Assembly (NCBI GenBank): GCA_030609345.1
Contig: JAUWCK010000106.1
Coordinates: 1 to 5,013 of the forward strand
DNA from: Methanosarcinales archaeon
GTDB taxonomy: Archaea > Halobacteriota > Methanosarcinia > Methanosarcinales > Methanogasteraceae
DNA: 5,013 nucleotides
Direction: 5' to 3'
Shown: positions 1 through 5,013 of the stretch, one piece after another
How positions within the stretch are numbered: position 1 is the first letter of the stretch
How the letters are laid out: each line of letters starts with the position of its first letter
The notes under the pieces: generated by a model
What the model saw: the letters and a program-made list of their open reading frames with translations, nothing else
Databases searched by the model: none
What the model was told of the DNA's origin: nothing
Translations under genes and position numbers: made by a program

Positions 1-855
1 TTTTCCTACAAGTTCAAGTTTCATCAGAGTGGTTAAATATTTTGGCAAATCTTTTTGTGCGATCTTTGAATAATCAGCAATTTCGACGCTGCGGGTTTTA
101 CCCATCGCAATAGCCTCAAATATAGAAAGATATAAATAATAGGTCCTCAGTTCTTCTTTCAGCAGTGTCTCTGCTTCGTCATACAGGAATTCCCCTTTTG
201 TTAAAATATGCTCCCTTATGTTTTCAAACACATCTTTCTCCGCATCGAATTCGAGAATATAAAGAGGAACCCCGCCTGTGACGCTATAAAACTCAACAGC
301 CCTTTCAGCATCGATCCCTTTGTGGAATTCCCATACATTGTGTATCTTTAGCGGATCAAGCTTCCATTGTCCGGTCCGTCGCCCGTACAGAGGAGCTTTC
401 TGTGAAAGCACGCCTTCAATCATCATGGATACCGATGAACCACAAAGGATCAACATGATATTCTCGTCTTTTAAGTATTCGTCCCATATAACCTGAAACA
501 CGGAAGATATTGTGTTATCCCGCTCCATAAGGTAGGAAAATTCGTCTATAACGATGACGACTCTTTTAGATGCGGCACGTTGGATTAAATACCTGAAAAG
601 GTCATAAAAATTCTCTGCTTTTGGAACGACATCACTTAATTGGTCTGCTGCTTTTTGCGCAAACCTTTCTACGTTCAACAGCGTCCCTCTCTTGTCTGCG
701 AGAAAGTAAAGCGAGTTTTTGCCTTCGCAAAACTGTTTTATCAGTTCGGTTTTCCCAACCCGTCTTCTGCCGTAGATAACTACAAATTGAGCGCCTGATG
801 AGTTGAATTTCTTTTCGAGAAACTCGAGTTCTACTTCTCTGTCAATAAACCGCAT
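1..855 (-). CDS. Archaeal AAA+ ATPase (ATPase_2/DUF234 type), C-terminus beyond window
   Basis: Partial gene: the first 285 codons are present and the frame is still open at base 1. The protein starts MRFIDREVELEFLEKKF, a typical opening for the archaeal ATPase family (PF01637). It has a P-loop GRRRVGKT at residues 29-36, a Walker B strand VVIVIDEF at about 99-106, the family motif GSSVSMM at 139-145, and TGGVP at 193-197. From about residue 228 it looks like a winged-helix segment (LLKEELRTYY ... LPKYLTTLMKLELVGK). In full-length relatives (about 450 residues) a DUF234 nuclease-like domain follows, which would lie outside the window. The cellular role of the family is poorly known; no specific substrate can be given. 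ATG 855-853 is chosen because it sits about 30 nt from a TATA box and begins the conserved N-terminus; no Shine-Dalgarno is visible. Base composition is clearly more AT-rich than the operon upstream, which suggests transfer or a mobile, multi-copy family. Confidence 0.9.
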   Translation of the reverse strand, partial: MRFIDREVELEFLEKKFNSSGAQFVVIYGRRRVGKTELIKQFCEGKNSLYFLADKRGTLLNVERFAQKAADQLSDVVPKAENFYDLFRYLIQRAASKRVVIVIDEFSYLMERDNTISSVFQVIWDEYLKDENIMLILCGSSVSMMIEGVLSQKAPLYGRRTGQWKLDPLKIHNVWEFHKGIDAERAVEFYSVTGGVPLYILEFDAEKDVFENIREHILTKGEFLYDEAETLLKEELRTYYLYLSIFEAIAMGKTRSVEIADYSKIAQKDLPKYLTTLMKLELVGK

Positions 856-880
856 CACAAAGATTATCTTGTATTTCCGA

Positions 881-890
881 ATATTTAAAG
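881..890 (-). promoter_or_regulatory. TATA box of the ATPase gene
   Basis: Read on the minus strand this is CTTTAAATAT, a good archaeal TATA element. Its centre is about 30 nt upstream of the ATPase start codon at 855. Archaeal transcription usually starts 22-27 nt downstream of the TATA centre, so the mRNA should have only a few leader bases or none, which fits the lack of a ribosome binding site. It indicates that the ATPase is transcribed independently of the gatE operon. The start point is inferred, not measured. Confidence 0.6.
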
Positions 891-949
891 ATGTTGGTGG
901 CGCAGCTGCCATTGCACGGATCGACAGCAAGACGCCGCCCAAGCCTGAA

Positions 950-2137
950 TCACATAAACATCTTCCGCAGACCAAAGAGCGTCTTCGGGTTCTTCCTGAT
1001 CAGTGCAACCAGCAGTCCGAAGAGGTCCATCGTGGCAAAATCAATGCCCTCGACAGAATGCGCAAGCTTGTTCAGATCATCATCCGTAAGCGTTACGAAA
1101 CGATCCTTAACAGCAAGCGACCTGTCCAATCTCTTCCCGAAATCCTCCCTCCAGCCGGCATCGTATTCCTGCAATCTCTTCCGAGAGACGTCCCCCTCCG
1201 CAATTGCACTGGCGGCAACATCTCCTGCGATGCTCCCTGCGTCCATCGCATTGGCGATACCGCCGCCTGTGAGCGGATCGACCTGCCGTGCCGCATCACC
1301 TACCAACATCAAGCCGTTTGCGACCGTCTGTCCGATCGGTCCGGATGCTGGCTCGCCGCCGACCACGAGTTCGATGATCTTGCCATCGGGGTAGCGAGTC
1401 CTGACAAAGTCCTGCAGCAGATCGATCGGACGTTTTCCCGGGCTGCATGTATTGCCACCGACCCCGATTCCGATATTTGCGCACCGATTGCCCTTCGGGA
1501 AGATCCATAAGTATCCTGATGGCGCTACCGCACTGCCGAGATGGAATTCGCATCGATCCTGGGCGACATCAATGTCTGTCACAAGGAACTGTGCGCAGGT
1601 GTTGATCTCAGAGGGCGGAAGCGTGGTATCGATGCCTGCCCACCGCCCGATCCTGGATTCGATGCCGTCCGCACCGATCACGATATCGGAACAGATCTCC
1701 ACTTCTTCGCAGCCGAAGTGCATCGCGGTGATGCCCTTCACATACCCATCTTCTATGATCAGACCTGTTGCCCGTGTCTTGACCTGCACCTCTGCTCCGG
1801 CAATCGCCGCTGCATCAGCTAGCGCACGGTCGAAGAGTTTACGTTCGAGCACATACCCGACCTCGCTTCCTGAAACGTCCTCTGATAGTTCGACATTGGT
1901 GCCGTCCGGCGCAAAGATCCGTGAACCCCTGACTTCAGCGGCAATCCACCGCTCATCCGGTTCTATATGCCTTTTGATCCTGGGTTTCGCAACACCCTCT
2001 GCGCACCTGACCGGATCCCCGATCTCCTGGCGCTTCTCGATCATCAGCACGTCGCATCCGCGCATAGCAGCGGTCTTTGCAGCGATCGAGCCGGCAGGTC
2101 CTGCGCCGACAACGATGATATCGTATCTCTCTCTCAT
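950..2137 (-). CDS. Digeranylgeranylglycerophospholipid reductase (geranylgeranyl reductase family flavoprotein)
   Basis: A 395-residue FAD enzyme that reduces the double bonds of geranylgeranyl chains in archaeal ether lipids, giving saturated phytanyl chains; it acts at the membrane surface. Visible motifs: N-terminal FAD-binding GAGPAG at 11-16 (GxGxxG) with an acidic residue E34 after the second strand; RCAEG at 44-48, typical of this family; GADGIESR at 155-162; the GGR signature YLWIFPKG at 209-216; and GDAARQVDPLTGGGI from 280, the second flavin-contact motif. Length is normal for the family. The frame could start 17 codons earlier at 2188, but that ATG lies inside the ferredoxin gene; ATG 2137 has GAGGTG five bases upstream and directly begins the Rossmann strand, so it is preferred. 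It overlaps the ferredoxin stop by ATGA, implying translational coupling. In Methanosarcina acetivorans an adjacent ferredoxin is known to support the homologous reductase. Confidence 0.93.
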   Translation of the reverse strand: MRERYDIIVVGAGPAGSIAAKTAAMRGCDVLMIEKRQEIGDPVRCAEGVAKPRIKRHIEPDERWIAAEVRGSRIFAPDGTNVELSEDVSGSEVGYVLERKLFDRALADAAAIAGAEVQVKTRATGLIIEDGYVKGITAMHFGCEEVEICSDIVIGADGIESRIGRWAGIDTTLPPSEINTCAQFLVTDIDVAQDRCEFHLGSAVAPSGYLWIFPKGNRCANIGIGVGGNTCSPGKRPIDLLQDFVRTRYPDGKIIELVVGGEPASGPIGQTVANGLMLVGDAARQVDPLTGGGIANAMDAGSIAGDVAASAIAEGDVSRKRLQEYDAGWREDFGKRLDRSLAVKDRFVTLTDDDLNKLAHSVEGIDFATMDLFGLLVALIRKNPKTLFGLRKMFM

Positions 2138-2304
2138 TTCAGCACCTCGATAGCCCCGATCGGGCATATCCTGGCACATGCCCCGCATTCAGTGCAGTCG
2201 TCTGCAATCTCGATCCACGTCTCTATGAGTTCGATCGCCCCGACCGGGCAGACCGAGACACATGCCCCGCAGTATCCACATTTGTACCGATTAACGCTGA
2301 TTAT
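2134..2304 (-). CDS. 2[4Fe-4S] ferredoxin, with an apparent ATA start codon
   Basis: A 56-residue bacterial-type ferredoxin. It has two classical cluster motifs: CGYCGACVSVCP with Cys 9, 12, 15 and 19, and CTECGACARICP with Cys 37, 40, 43 and 47, each ending in Cys-Pro and followed by (V/I)GAIE. It is a small soluble electron carrier, and by position the likely donor to the flavoprotein reductase immediately downstream, with which it shares an ATGA overlap (stop 2134-2136). The start is odd: there is no ATG, GTG or TTG in frame between the gatE tail and the first cysteine. The best candidate is ATA at 2304-2302, six bases after GGGAGGA, giving (M)ISVNRYKCGYC. ATC at 2301-2299 is the alternative. 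The ATA overlaps the gatE stop codon TAA. The product identity is secure; the start, and whether the gene is translated normally, are uncertain. Confidence 0.85.
   Translation of the reverse strand: MISVNRYKCGYCGACVSVCPVGAIELIETWIEIADDCTECGACARICPIGAIEVLK
2141..2149 (-). promoter_or_regulatory. Ribosome binding site deciding the reductase start
   Basis: On the minus strand, GAGGTG followed by CTGAA precedes the ATG at 2137. This is a Shine-Dalgarno match at ordinary spacing, placed inside the last codons of the ferredoxin gene. It supports starting the reductase at 2137 and not at the upstream in-frame ATG at 2188. Confidence 0.7.
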
Positions 2305-4376
2305 ACTAACTCCTCCCTGATCTTTTCCGTAAGTATCTTGCTGATTAATTTGCCGTCCGCCTTGCCACGCAGGTTCTGCATCGCAACACCCATCAGCGGA
2401 CCAACCGCGCCCATCCCACGTTCACGGACAAAATCACTCCGCTCCACAACAATCCTTGCGATCGTATCCGCAATCTCCGTCTCATCCATGCCGACGATGC
2501 CGATGCTCTCTGCCACGTCTGCAACCGGACGCTCTGGCTGCTTTGCAAGCACGCGTAATATATCGATAATTCCCTCTTTCGCAATTGTATTATCCGCTAC
2601 CAGACCGAACAGTTCTAAAAAGTGTCTATCTGAAAATTCCCCGATCCGGACACCATCTTTTCGGAGTTCGGTCAGGGTTGCGGTCAGTGTCCGCACCACA
2701 AGAGCAGCATCCACGTTCACCGAGCCCATAACCTCTTCAAAGACATCCAGATATCTGGAATATACCATCTTCCGTGCCAGATCCTCTGAAAGCCCATATT
2801 CCCTGACGTAACGATCCTTTTTGTCAGAAAGCAACAAATCAACGTCGTCTCCACGTTCGAGATGAGCCAATATCCGCACCGCGAGAGCAGCATCCCTGCT
2901 CCCCGAGTCCATGACCGCCTCAAAGACATCCAGATGTCTGTAATACACGATCTTCCGTGCCATATCTTCCGAAAAACCATATTCCCTGACGTAACGATCT
3001 TTTTTGTCAGAAAGTGACTCATTGATCGGGATCAAAATCTCATCGATTCTGCCGGATATCGGAACAGGCGGAACATCGGTCTCGGGATACATCCGTGCAG
3101 CACCCGGAAGCGGTCGTAGATACGCGCTGCCGCCGTCAGAAAGCATCTTTCGGGTCTCTTCAGGAATCCCCACAAGCGCCTGCTCCGCCCTCGCAGAAAC
3201 CGCCTCTATCGCATCCGCTGCCCGATCGCAGAGATCGGCAACGATTACCACGCAATCCTCTGCCTCTGCGCCCACGAAATCCCGGAGCGCATCGACCTCG
3301 GCACCGGTGATCCCGTAGGCAGGCAGTTCATCGGAGTGGAATATCCCGCCAACGCCTGCTTTCTTTGCCTGATCCGAAAACTCAGATCCAAGACGGCGGT
3401 CTGGTTGGATCTCCGCTCCGACCATGCCCCCGAATCCACGGAGGCGTAGTGCAAGCACGCATCCCTTCGTGATTGCGCGCTTGATGACCGATGAATCTGT
3501 ATTCTCAAATATCTGCGTCACATCCGCAGTCTCACCGACGGTTGCGCCCCTCTTCTTAAGTTCATCCCTGATCTCAAGCAGTCTGACCTGACGGAGCGCT
3601 TCGTGTGCAACGATGGTTTCTATCAGATCGAGTTCCTGAACTCCCTTGATCTCAACCCTTGCGCCCTCTGCTATCGAGATGTTTACATCCTGCCTGATCG
3701 TGCCGATTCCTCGCTTGACCTCACCTGTTGACCGAAGAATCATCCCGATCTGCTCGGCAGTCTCTCTTGCGTGAGCAGGCGAGACGATGTCAGGCGCAGT
3801 GCCGATCTCGACAAGGGGTATCCCGAGCCGATCGAGCGAGAAGACGACCGTATCCTCTTCTTCCCCTACCCGCTGGGCAGCATCCTCTTCAAGGCAGAGC
3901 ACATCCACGCCGACCCGCCCTTCCGATGTCTCGATGTAGCCATCGGTTGCGGCAAGCGATGTGCGCTGGAATCCTGCCGTGTTCGAGCCGTCGATCACGA
4001 TCTTTCGCATGGTGTGGAGCTCGTCGACTGGCTGCATGTTTAAGAGGCAGGCGATCAGGAGCGTGGTATCGATCGCTTCCTCGTTTAATTCCCGCGGCGG
4101 CTCTTCATCATTCTCGACGAGACAGGTACTCGGATAGGCTTTGTACCTGAATTTGCGGATGACTTTCGCCTCTTCAAGCGCTGCCCGGTCAGTCTCACCC
4201 ATCTCGCTCTGCGTCGGTCGCAGATACCTGTAAAACTCGTAATTCGAGTCATCTGTGTCCCGGAGCAGTGTTGGGCATCTGCAAAAGAGTTTATGTTCGG
4301 TGTTTAGTTGCTGGTGGATCTCCAGCCCTGCTTTCAGCCCGAGTGTTTCATAATCGAGATTCGGGGTGCTGGTCAT
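2301..4376 (-). CDS. gatE: Glu-tRNA(Gln) amidotransferase subunit E (GatE) with internal duplication
   Basis: GatE is the kinase/transamidase half of the archaeal GatDE enzyme: it phosphorylates Glu on Glu-tRNA(Gln) and amidates it with ammonia from the GatD asparaginase, giving Gln-tRNA(Gln) in the cytosol. Seen in the 691-residue product: GLKAGLEIHQQLNT at 13-26 and FCRCP at 31-35; the GatB/GatE signature FSLDRLGIPLVEIGT; the conserved RGIGTIRQDVNISI and VEIKGVQELDLI; a GAD (AspRS-like insertion) domain containing GIFHSDELPAYGIT; PETDVPPV leading into a helical domain; and a YqeY-like tail ending KILTEKIREELV. The family is normally about 620-635 residues; the surplus is explained by a 61-codon tandem duplication at residues 455-515 and from 516. 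ATG 4376 lies about 28 nt from a TATA box with no Shine-Dalgarno at normal distance, suggesting a leaderless message. It is first in an operon with the ferredoxin and lipid reductase. GatD is not in this window. Confidence 0.95.
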   Translation of the reverse strand: MTSTPNLDYETLGLKAGLEIHQQLNTEHKLFCRCPTLLRDTDDSNYEFYRYLRPTQSEMGETDRAALEEAKVIRKFRYKAYPSTCLVENDEEPPRELNEEAIDTTLLIACLLNMQPVDELHTMRKIVIDGSNTAGFQRTSLAATDGYIETSEGRVGVDVLCLEEDAAQRVGEEEDTVVFSLDRLGIPLVEIGTAPDIVSPAHARETAEQIGMILRSTGEVKRGIGTIRQDVNISIAEGARVEIKGVQELDLIETIVAHEALRQVRLLEIRDELKKRGATVGETADVTQIFENTDSSVIKRAITKGCVLALRLRGFGGMVGAEIQPDRRLGSEFSDQAKKAGVGGIFHSDELPAYGITGAEVDALRDFVGAEAEDCVVIVADLCDRAADAIEAVSARAEQALVGIPEETRKMLSDGGSAYLRPLPGAARMYPETDVPPVPISGRIDEILIPINESLSDKKDRYVREYGFSEDMARKIVYYRHLDVFEAVMDSGSRDAALAVRILAHLERGDDVDLLLSDKKDRYVREYGLSEDLARKMVYSRYLDVFEEVMGSVNVDAALVVRTLTATLTELRKDGVRIGEFSDRHFLELFGLVADNTIAKEGIIDILRVLAKQPERPVADVAESIGIVGMDETEIADTIARIVVERSDFVRERGMGAVGPLMGVAMQNLRGKADGKLISKILTEKIREELV
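2311..2317 (-). promoter_or_regulatory. Strong Shine-Dalgarno of the ferredoxin gene
   Basis: GGGAGGA on the minus strand, within the last codons of gatE and six bases before the ATA at 2304. It is the best ribosome binding site in the window and fixes where translation of the ferredoxin should begin, even though no standard start codon is there. Confidence 0.7.
2691..2830 (-). repeat. Tandem duplication in gatE, C-terminal copy
   Basis: Copy encoding residues 516-564 (LSDKKDRYVREYGLSEDLAR ... VVRTL). It aligns without gaps to 2874-3013 at a fixed offset of 183 bp. By hand count there are 20 mismatches in 140 bases (about 86% identity) and 37 of 49 residues identical. This copy runs into the canonical continuation LTELRKDGV and then the tail domain. 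Confidence 0.92.
2874..3013 (-). repeat. Tandem duplication in gatE, N-terminal copy
   Basis: Copy encoding residues 455-503 (LSDKKDRYVREYGFSEDMAR ... AVRIL). It follows the PETDVPPV segment as in normal GatE proteins. The 43 bases between the copies (2831-2873) encode AHLERGDDVDLL, which looks like a decayed version of the LTELRKDGV stretch after the other copy, so the original duplicated unit was probably the full 183 bp. Confidence 0.92.
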
Positions 4377-4399
4377 CTCTCTTGAATGGATCGTTTTGG

Positions 4400-4408
4400 T
4401 ATATATTT
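4400..4408 (-). promoter_or_regulatory. TATA box of the gatE operon
   Basis: AAATATATA on the minus strand, preceded by the A-rich GATAAC as a possible BRE. The centre is about 28 nt upstream of the gatE ATG at 4376, so transcription should start at or within a few bases of the start codon. This is the only good promoter for the three-gene operon; both downstream genes overlap their predecessor. Confidence 0.65.
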
Positions 4409-4417
4409 GTTATCGCA

Positions 4418-4457
4418 GGCTGCATCTCACGGGTCTTTGGTATCTCGCGTTGCAGCC
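4418..4457. repeat. Short inverted repeat upstream of the gatE promoter
   Basis: GGCTGCA at 4418-4424 is the exact reverse complement of TGCAGCC at 4451-4457, with 26 bases between. It begins about 10 bp upstream of the gatE TATA box. It could be an operator-like site or a chance hairpin; a 7-bp arm is weak evidence. Confidence 0.3.
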
Positions 4458-4547
4458 CCACCCGAGCCCTATCGGATTGACCATCTATTCAGGCATTCGG
4501 GATCGGTTTTGCAGAGTTCTTCCCGCCAGTTGAAACATATAATGAAC

Positions 4548-4594
4548 CGCAGATAAACGCAGATTTGTTAACCGGGTATCTGCGTTTATCTGCG
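4548..4594. repeat. 17-bp perfect inverted repeat (REP/MITE-like)
   Basis: The arm CGCAGATAAACGCAGAT (4548-4564) is perfectly inverted at 4578-4594 around a 13-base loop. Each arm itself contains CGCAGAT twice at 10-bp spacing. An outer pair, AACCGC at 4545-4550 and GCGGTT at 4602-4607, suggests an element of about 65 bp. From memory, similar dispersed CGCAGATAAACGCAGAT intergenic repeats occur in many bacterial and archaeal genomes. It has no coding capacity and could fold as a hairpin in either transcript direction. Confidence 0.8.
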
Positions 4595-4770
4595 TGCATC
4601 CGCGGTTAATAGAACTAATGAGAGGAATGATAATCGGAAAGTAGTAAAAAGTCAGTATAATTTAGATATTTCTCATTTACTTTATTTATTAGTGAGATCT
4701 GTGTAACGCAAATTACCAAAGAGCCCATCTCACGAACTTTTCGCCCAGTAGAACCTGGAACCACAGACAA

Positions 4771-5013
4771 TCAGTACCGGCACACCTCTTTCACCAACGC
4801 GCCTCCGCCTTTCGCTTGCAATTCAACGCCAACCCTTTCAGCATGTTCCACGTACCCTTCCACCGGAATCGTCTCATCCACTCGTTCATACCGGCTGCCG
4901 TCAAGAGACAGTACCTCTGCACGTACCCGGACGCGATCGCCGCCTACCATCTCGGCAAACGCGCCGATCGGGACATCGCACCCTCCGCCGAGAACGCTGA
5001 TCACGATCCGTTC
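4771..5013 (-). CDS. hemC: Porphobilinogen deaminase (hydroxymethylbilane synthase), C-terminal part
   Basis: The last 80 codons of the gene plus TGA; the 5' part is outside the window. The enzyme polymerises four porphobilinogens into hydroxymethylbilane, the precursor of uroporphyrinogen III and hence of siroheme, cobamides and, in methanogens, F430. The visible part is the cofactor-binding C-terminal domain: ERIVISVLGGGCDVPIGAFAE matches the family's GGCxxPiGA motif, and its cysteine (codon 4980-4978) is the attachment point of the dipyrromethane cofactor. The end, GVELQAKGGGALVKEVCRY, is like the terminal helix of archaeal HemC. The GTG at 5004 is in frame but is an internal valine codon, not a start, because the homology continues upstream of it. 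No other tetrapyrrole gene follows it in the window. Confidence 0.9.
   Translation of the reverse strand, partial: ERIVISVLGGGCDVPIGAFAEMVGGDRVRVRAEVLSLDGSRYERVDETIPVEGYVEHAERVGVELQAKGGGALVKEVCRY

Larger units (their letters stand above)
4377..4770. other. Non-coding spacer between hemC and gatE
   Basis: I find no convincing gene in these 394 bases on either strand. It holds the gatE TATA box next to the gene, a possible 40-bp hairpin (4418-4457), an inverted repeat (4548-4594), and an AT-rich stretch at about 4615-4700 downstream of hemC. A run of five T on the minus strand (4650-4646) could serve as a weak archaeal oligo-T terminator for hemC, but there is no strong T-tract. Confidence 0.6.

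Noticed and set aside
803..1510. Long open frame on the plus strand (235 codons)
   Set aside because: It lies antisense to the ATPase start and the geranylgeranyl reductase, whose motifs are unmistakable. It shows no recognisable domain and spans the intergenic promoter, so it is a by-product of the opposite-strand coding.
1452..2153. Plus-strand open frame of 233 codons
   Set aside because: Fully antisense to the reductase; Ser/Pro/Ala-rich and without motifs, as expected for a shadow frame of a GC-rich gene.
2138..2188. 17-residue N-terminal extension of the reductase
   Set aside because: The extension overlaps the second ferredoxin cluster motif in another frame and has no conserved content, whereas ATG 2137 has a Shine-Dalgarno and begins the FAD-binding fold.
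2691..3013. Duplicated gatE segment as a CRISPR-like or mobile repeat
   Set aside because: Only two copies, in frame, with coding similarity preserved; a tandem gene-internal duplication explains it.
2717..3022. Minus-strand frame of 101 codons containing an internal repeat
   Set aside because: Its repetition merely mirrors the gatE tandem duplication read in another frame; GatE motifs fix the true frame.
4616..4680. Possible C/D box small RNA (ATGA- and CTGA-like boxes)
   Set aside because: The boxes do not fit the RTGATGA/CTGA consensus and there is no second C'/D' pair; the match is what AT-rich spacer gives by chance.
4423..4734. CATCTCACG occurring at 4423-4431 and 4726-4734
   Set aside because: A 9-bp direct match 303 bp apart without other shared structure; too short to call a repeat.
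4771..5004. A complete 77-residue gene starting at GTG 5004
   Set aside because: The HemC similarity continues upstream of the GTG to the window edge, so this is the tail of a longer gene.

Overview
The window looks like ordinary chromosomal DNA from a euryarchaeon, most likely a methanogen- or ANME-related member of the Halobacteriota. The evidence is GatE, the archaea-only subunit of the GatDE tRNA amidotransferase; a ferredoxin/geranylgeranyl reductase pair for archaeal lipid saturation; archaeal TATA boxes about 28-30 nt upstream of start codons; and a DUF234-type archaeal ATPase. The lineage is inferred from gene content only. All five protein genes lie on the minus strand, so transcription runs from high to low coordinates. 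I see no gene on the plus strand.

In transcription order: (1) 5013-4771, the C-terminal end of hemC (porphobilinogen deaminase), entering from outside the window. (2) 4770-4377, an AT-rich spacer with a 17-bp inverted repeat (4548-4564/4578-4594), a smaller hairpin, and the gatE promoter. (3) 4376-950, a compact three-gene operon gatE - 2[4Fe-4S] ferredoxin - geranylgeranyl reductase, whose genes overlap by 4 bp at both junctions. (4) 949-856, a short spacer with a second TATA box. (5) 855-1, an AT-rich archaeal AAA+ ATPase gene that runs off the left edge.

GatE, with GatD encoded elsewhere, converts Glu-tRNA(Gln) to Gln-tRNA(Gln). The ferredoxin probably feeds electrons to the flavoprotein reductase that saturates the geranylgeranyl chains of membrane lipids. 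The two lipid genes are a functional pair; their link to gatE seems to be co-transcription only.

The two most notable details are inside this operon. GatE carries an in-frame tandem duplication with a 183-bp (61-codon) period in its helical domain, which accounts for its length of 691 residues against the usual roughly 620-635. The ferredoxin gene has a good Shine-Dalgarno sequence but no ATG, GTG or TTG in frame; the codon at the expected place is ATA, apparently a one-base change from an ancestral ATGA stop/start overlap. I found no CRISPR array, RNA gene, insertion-sequence transposase or evidently new multi-gene system.
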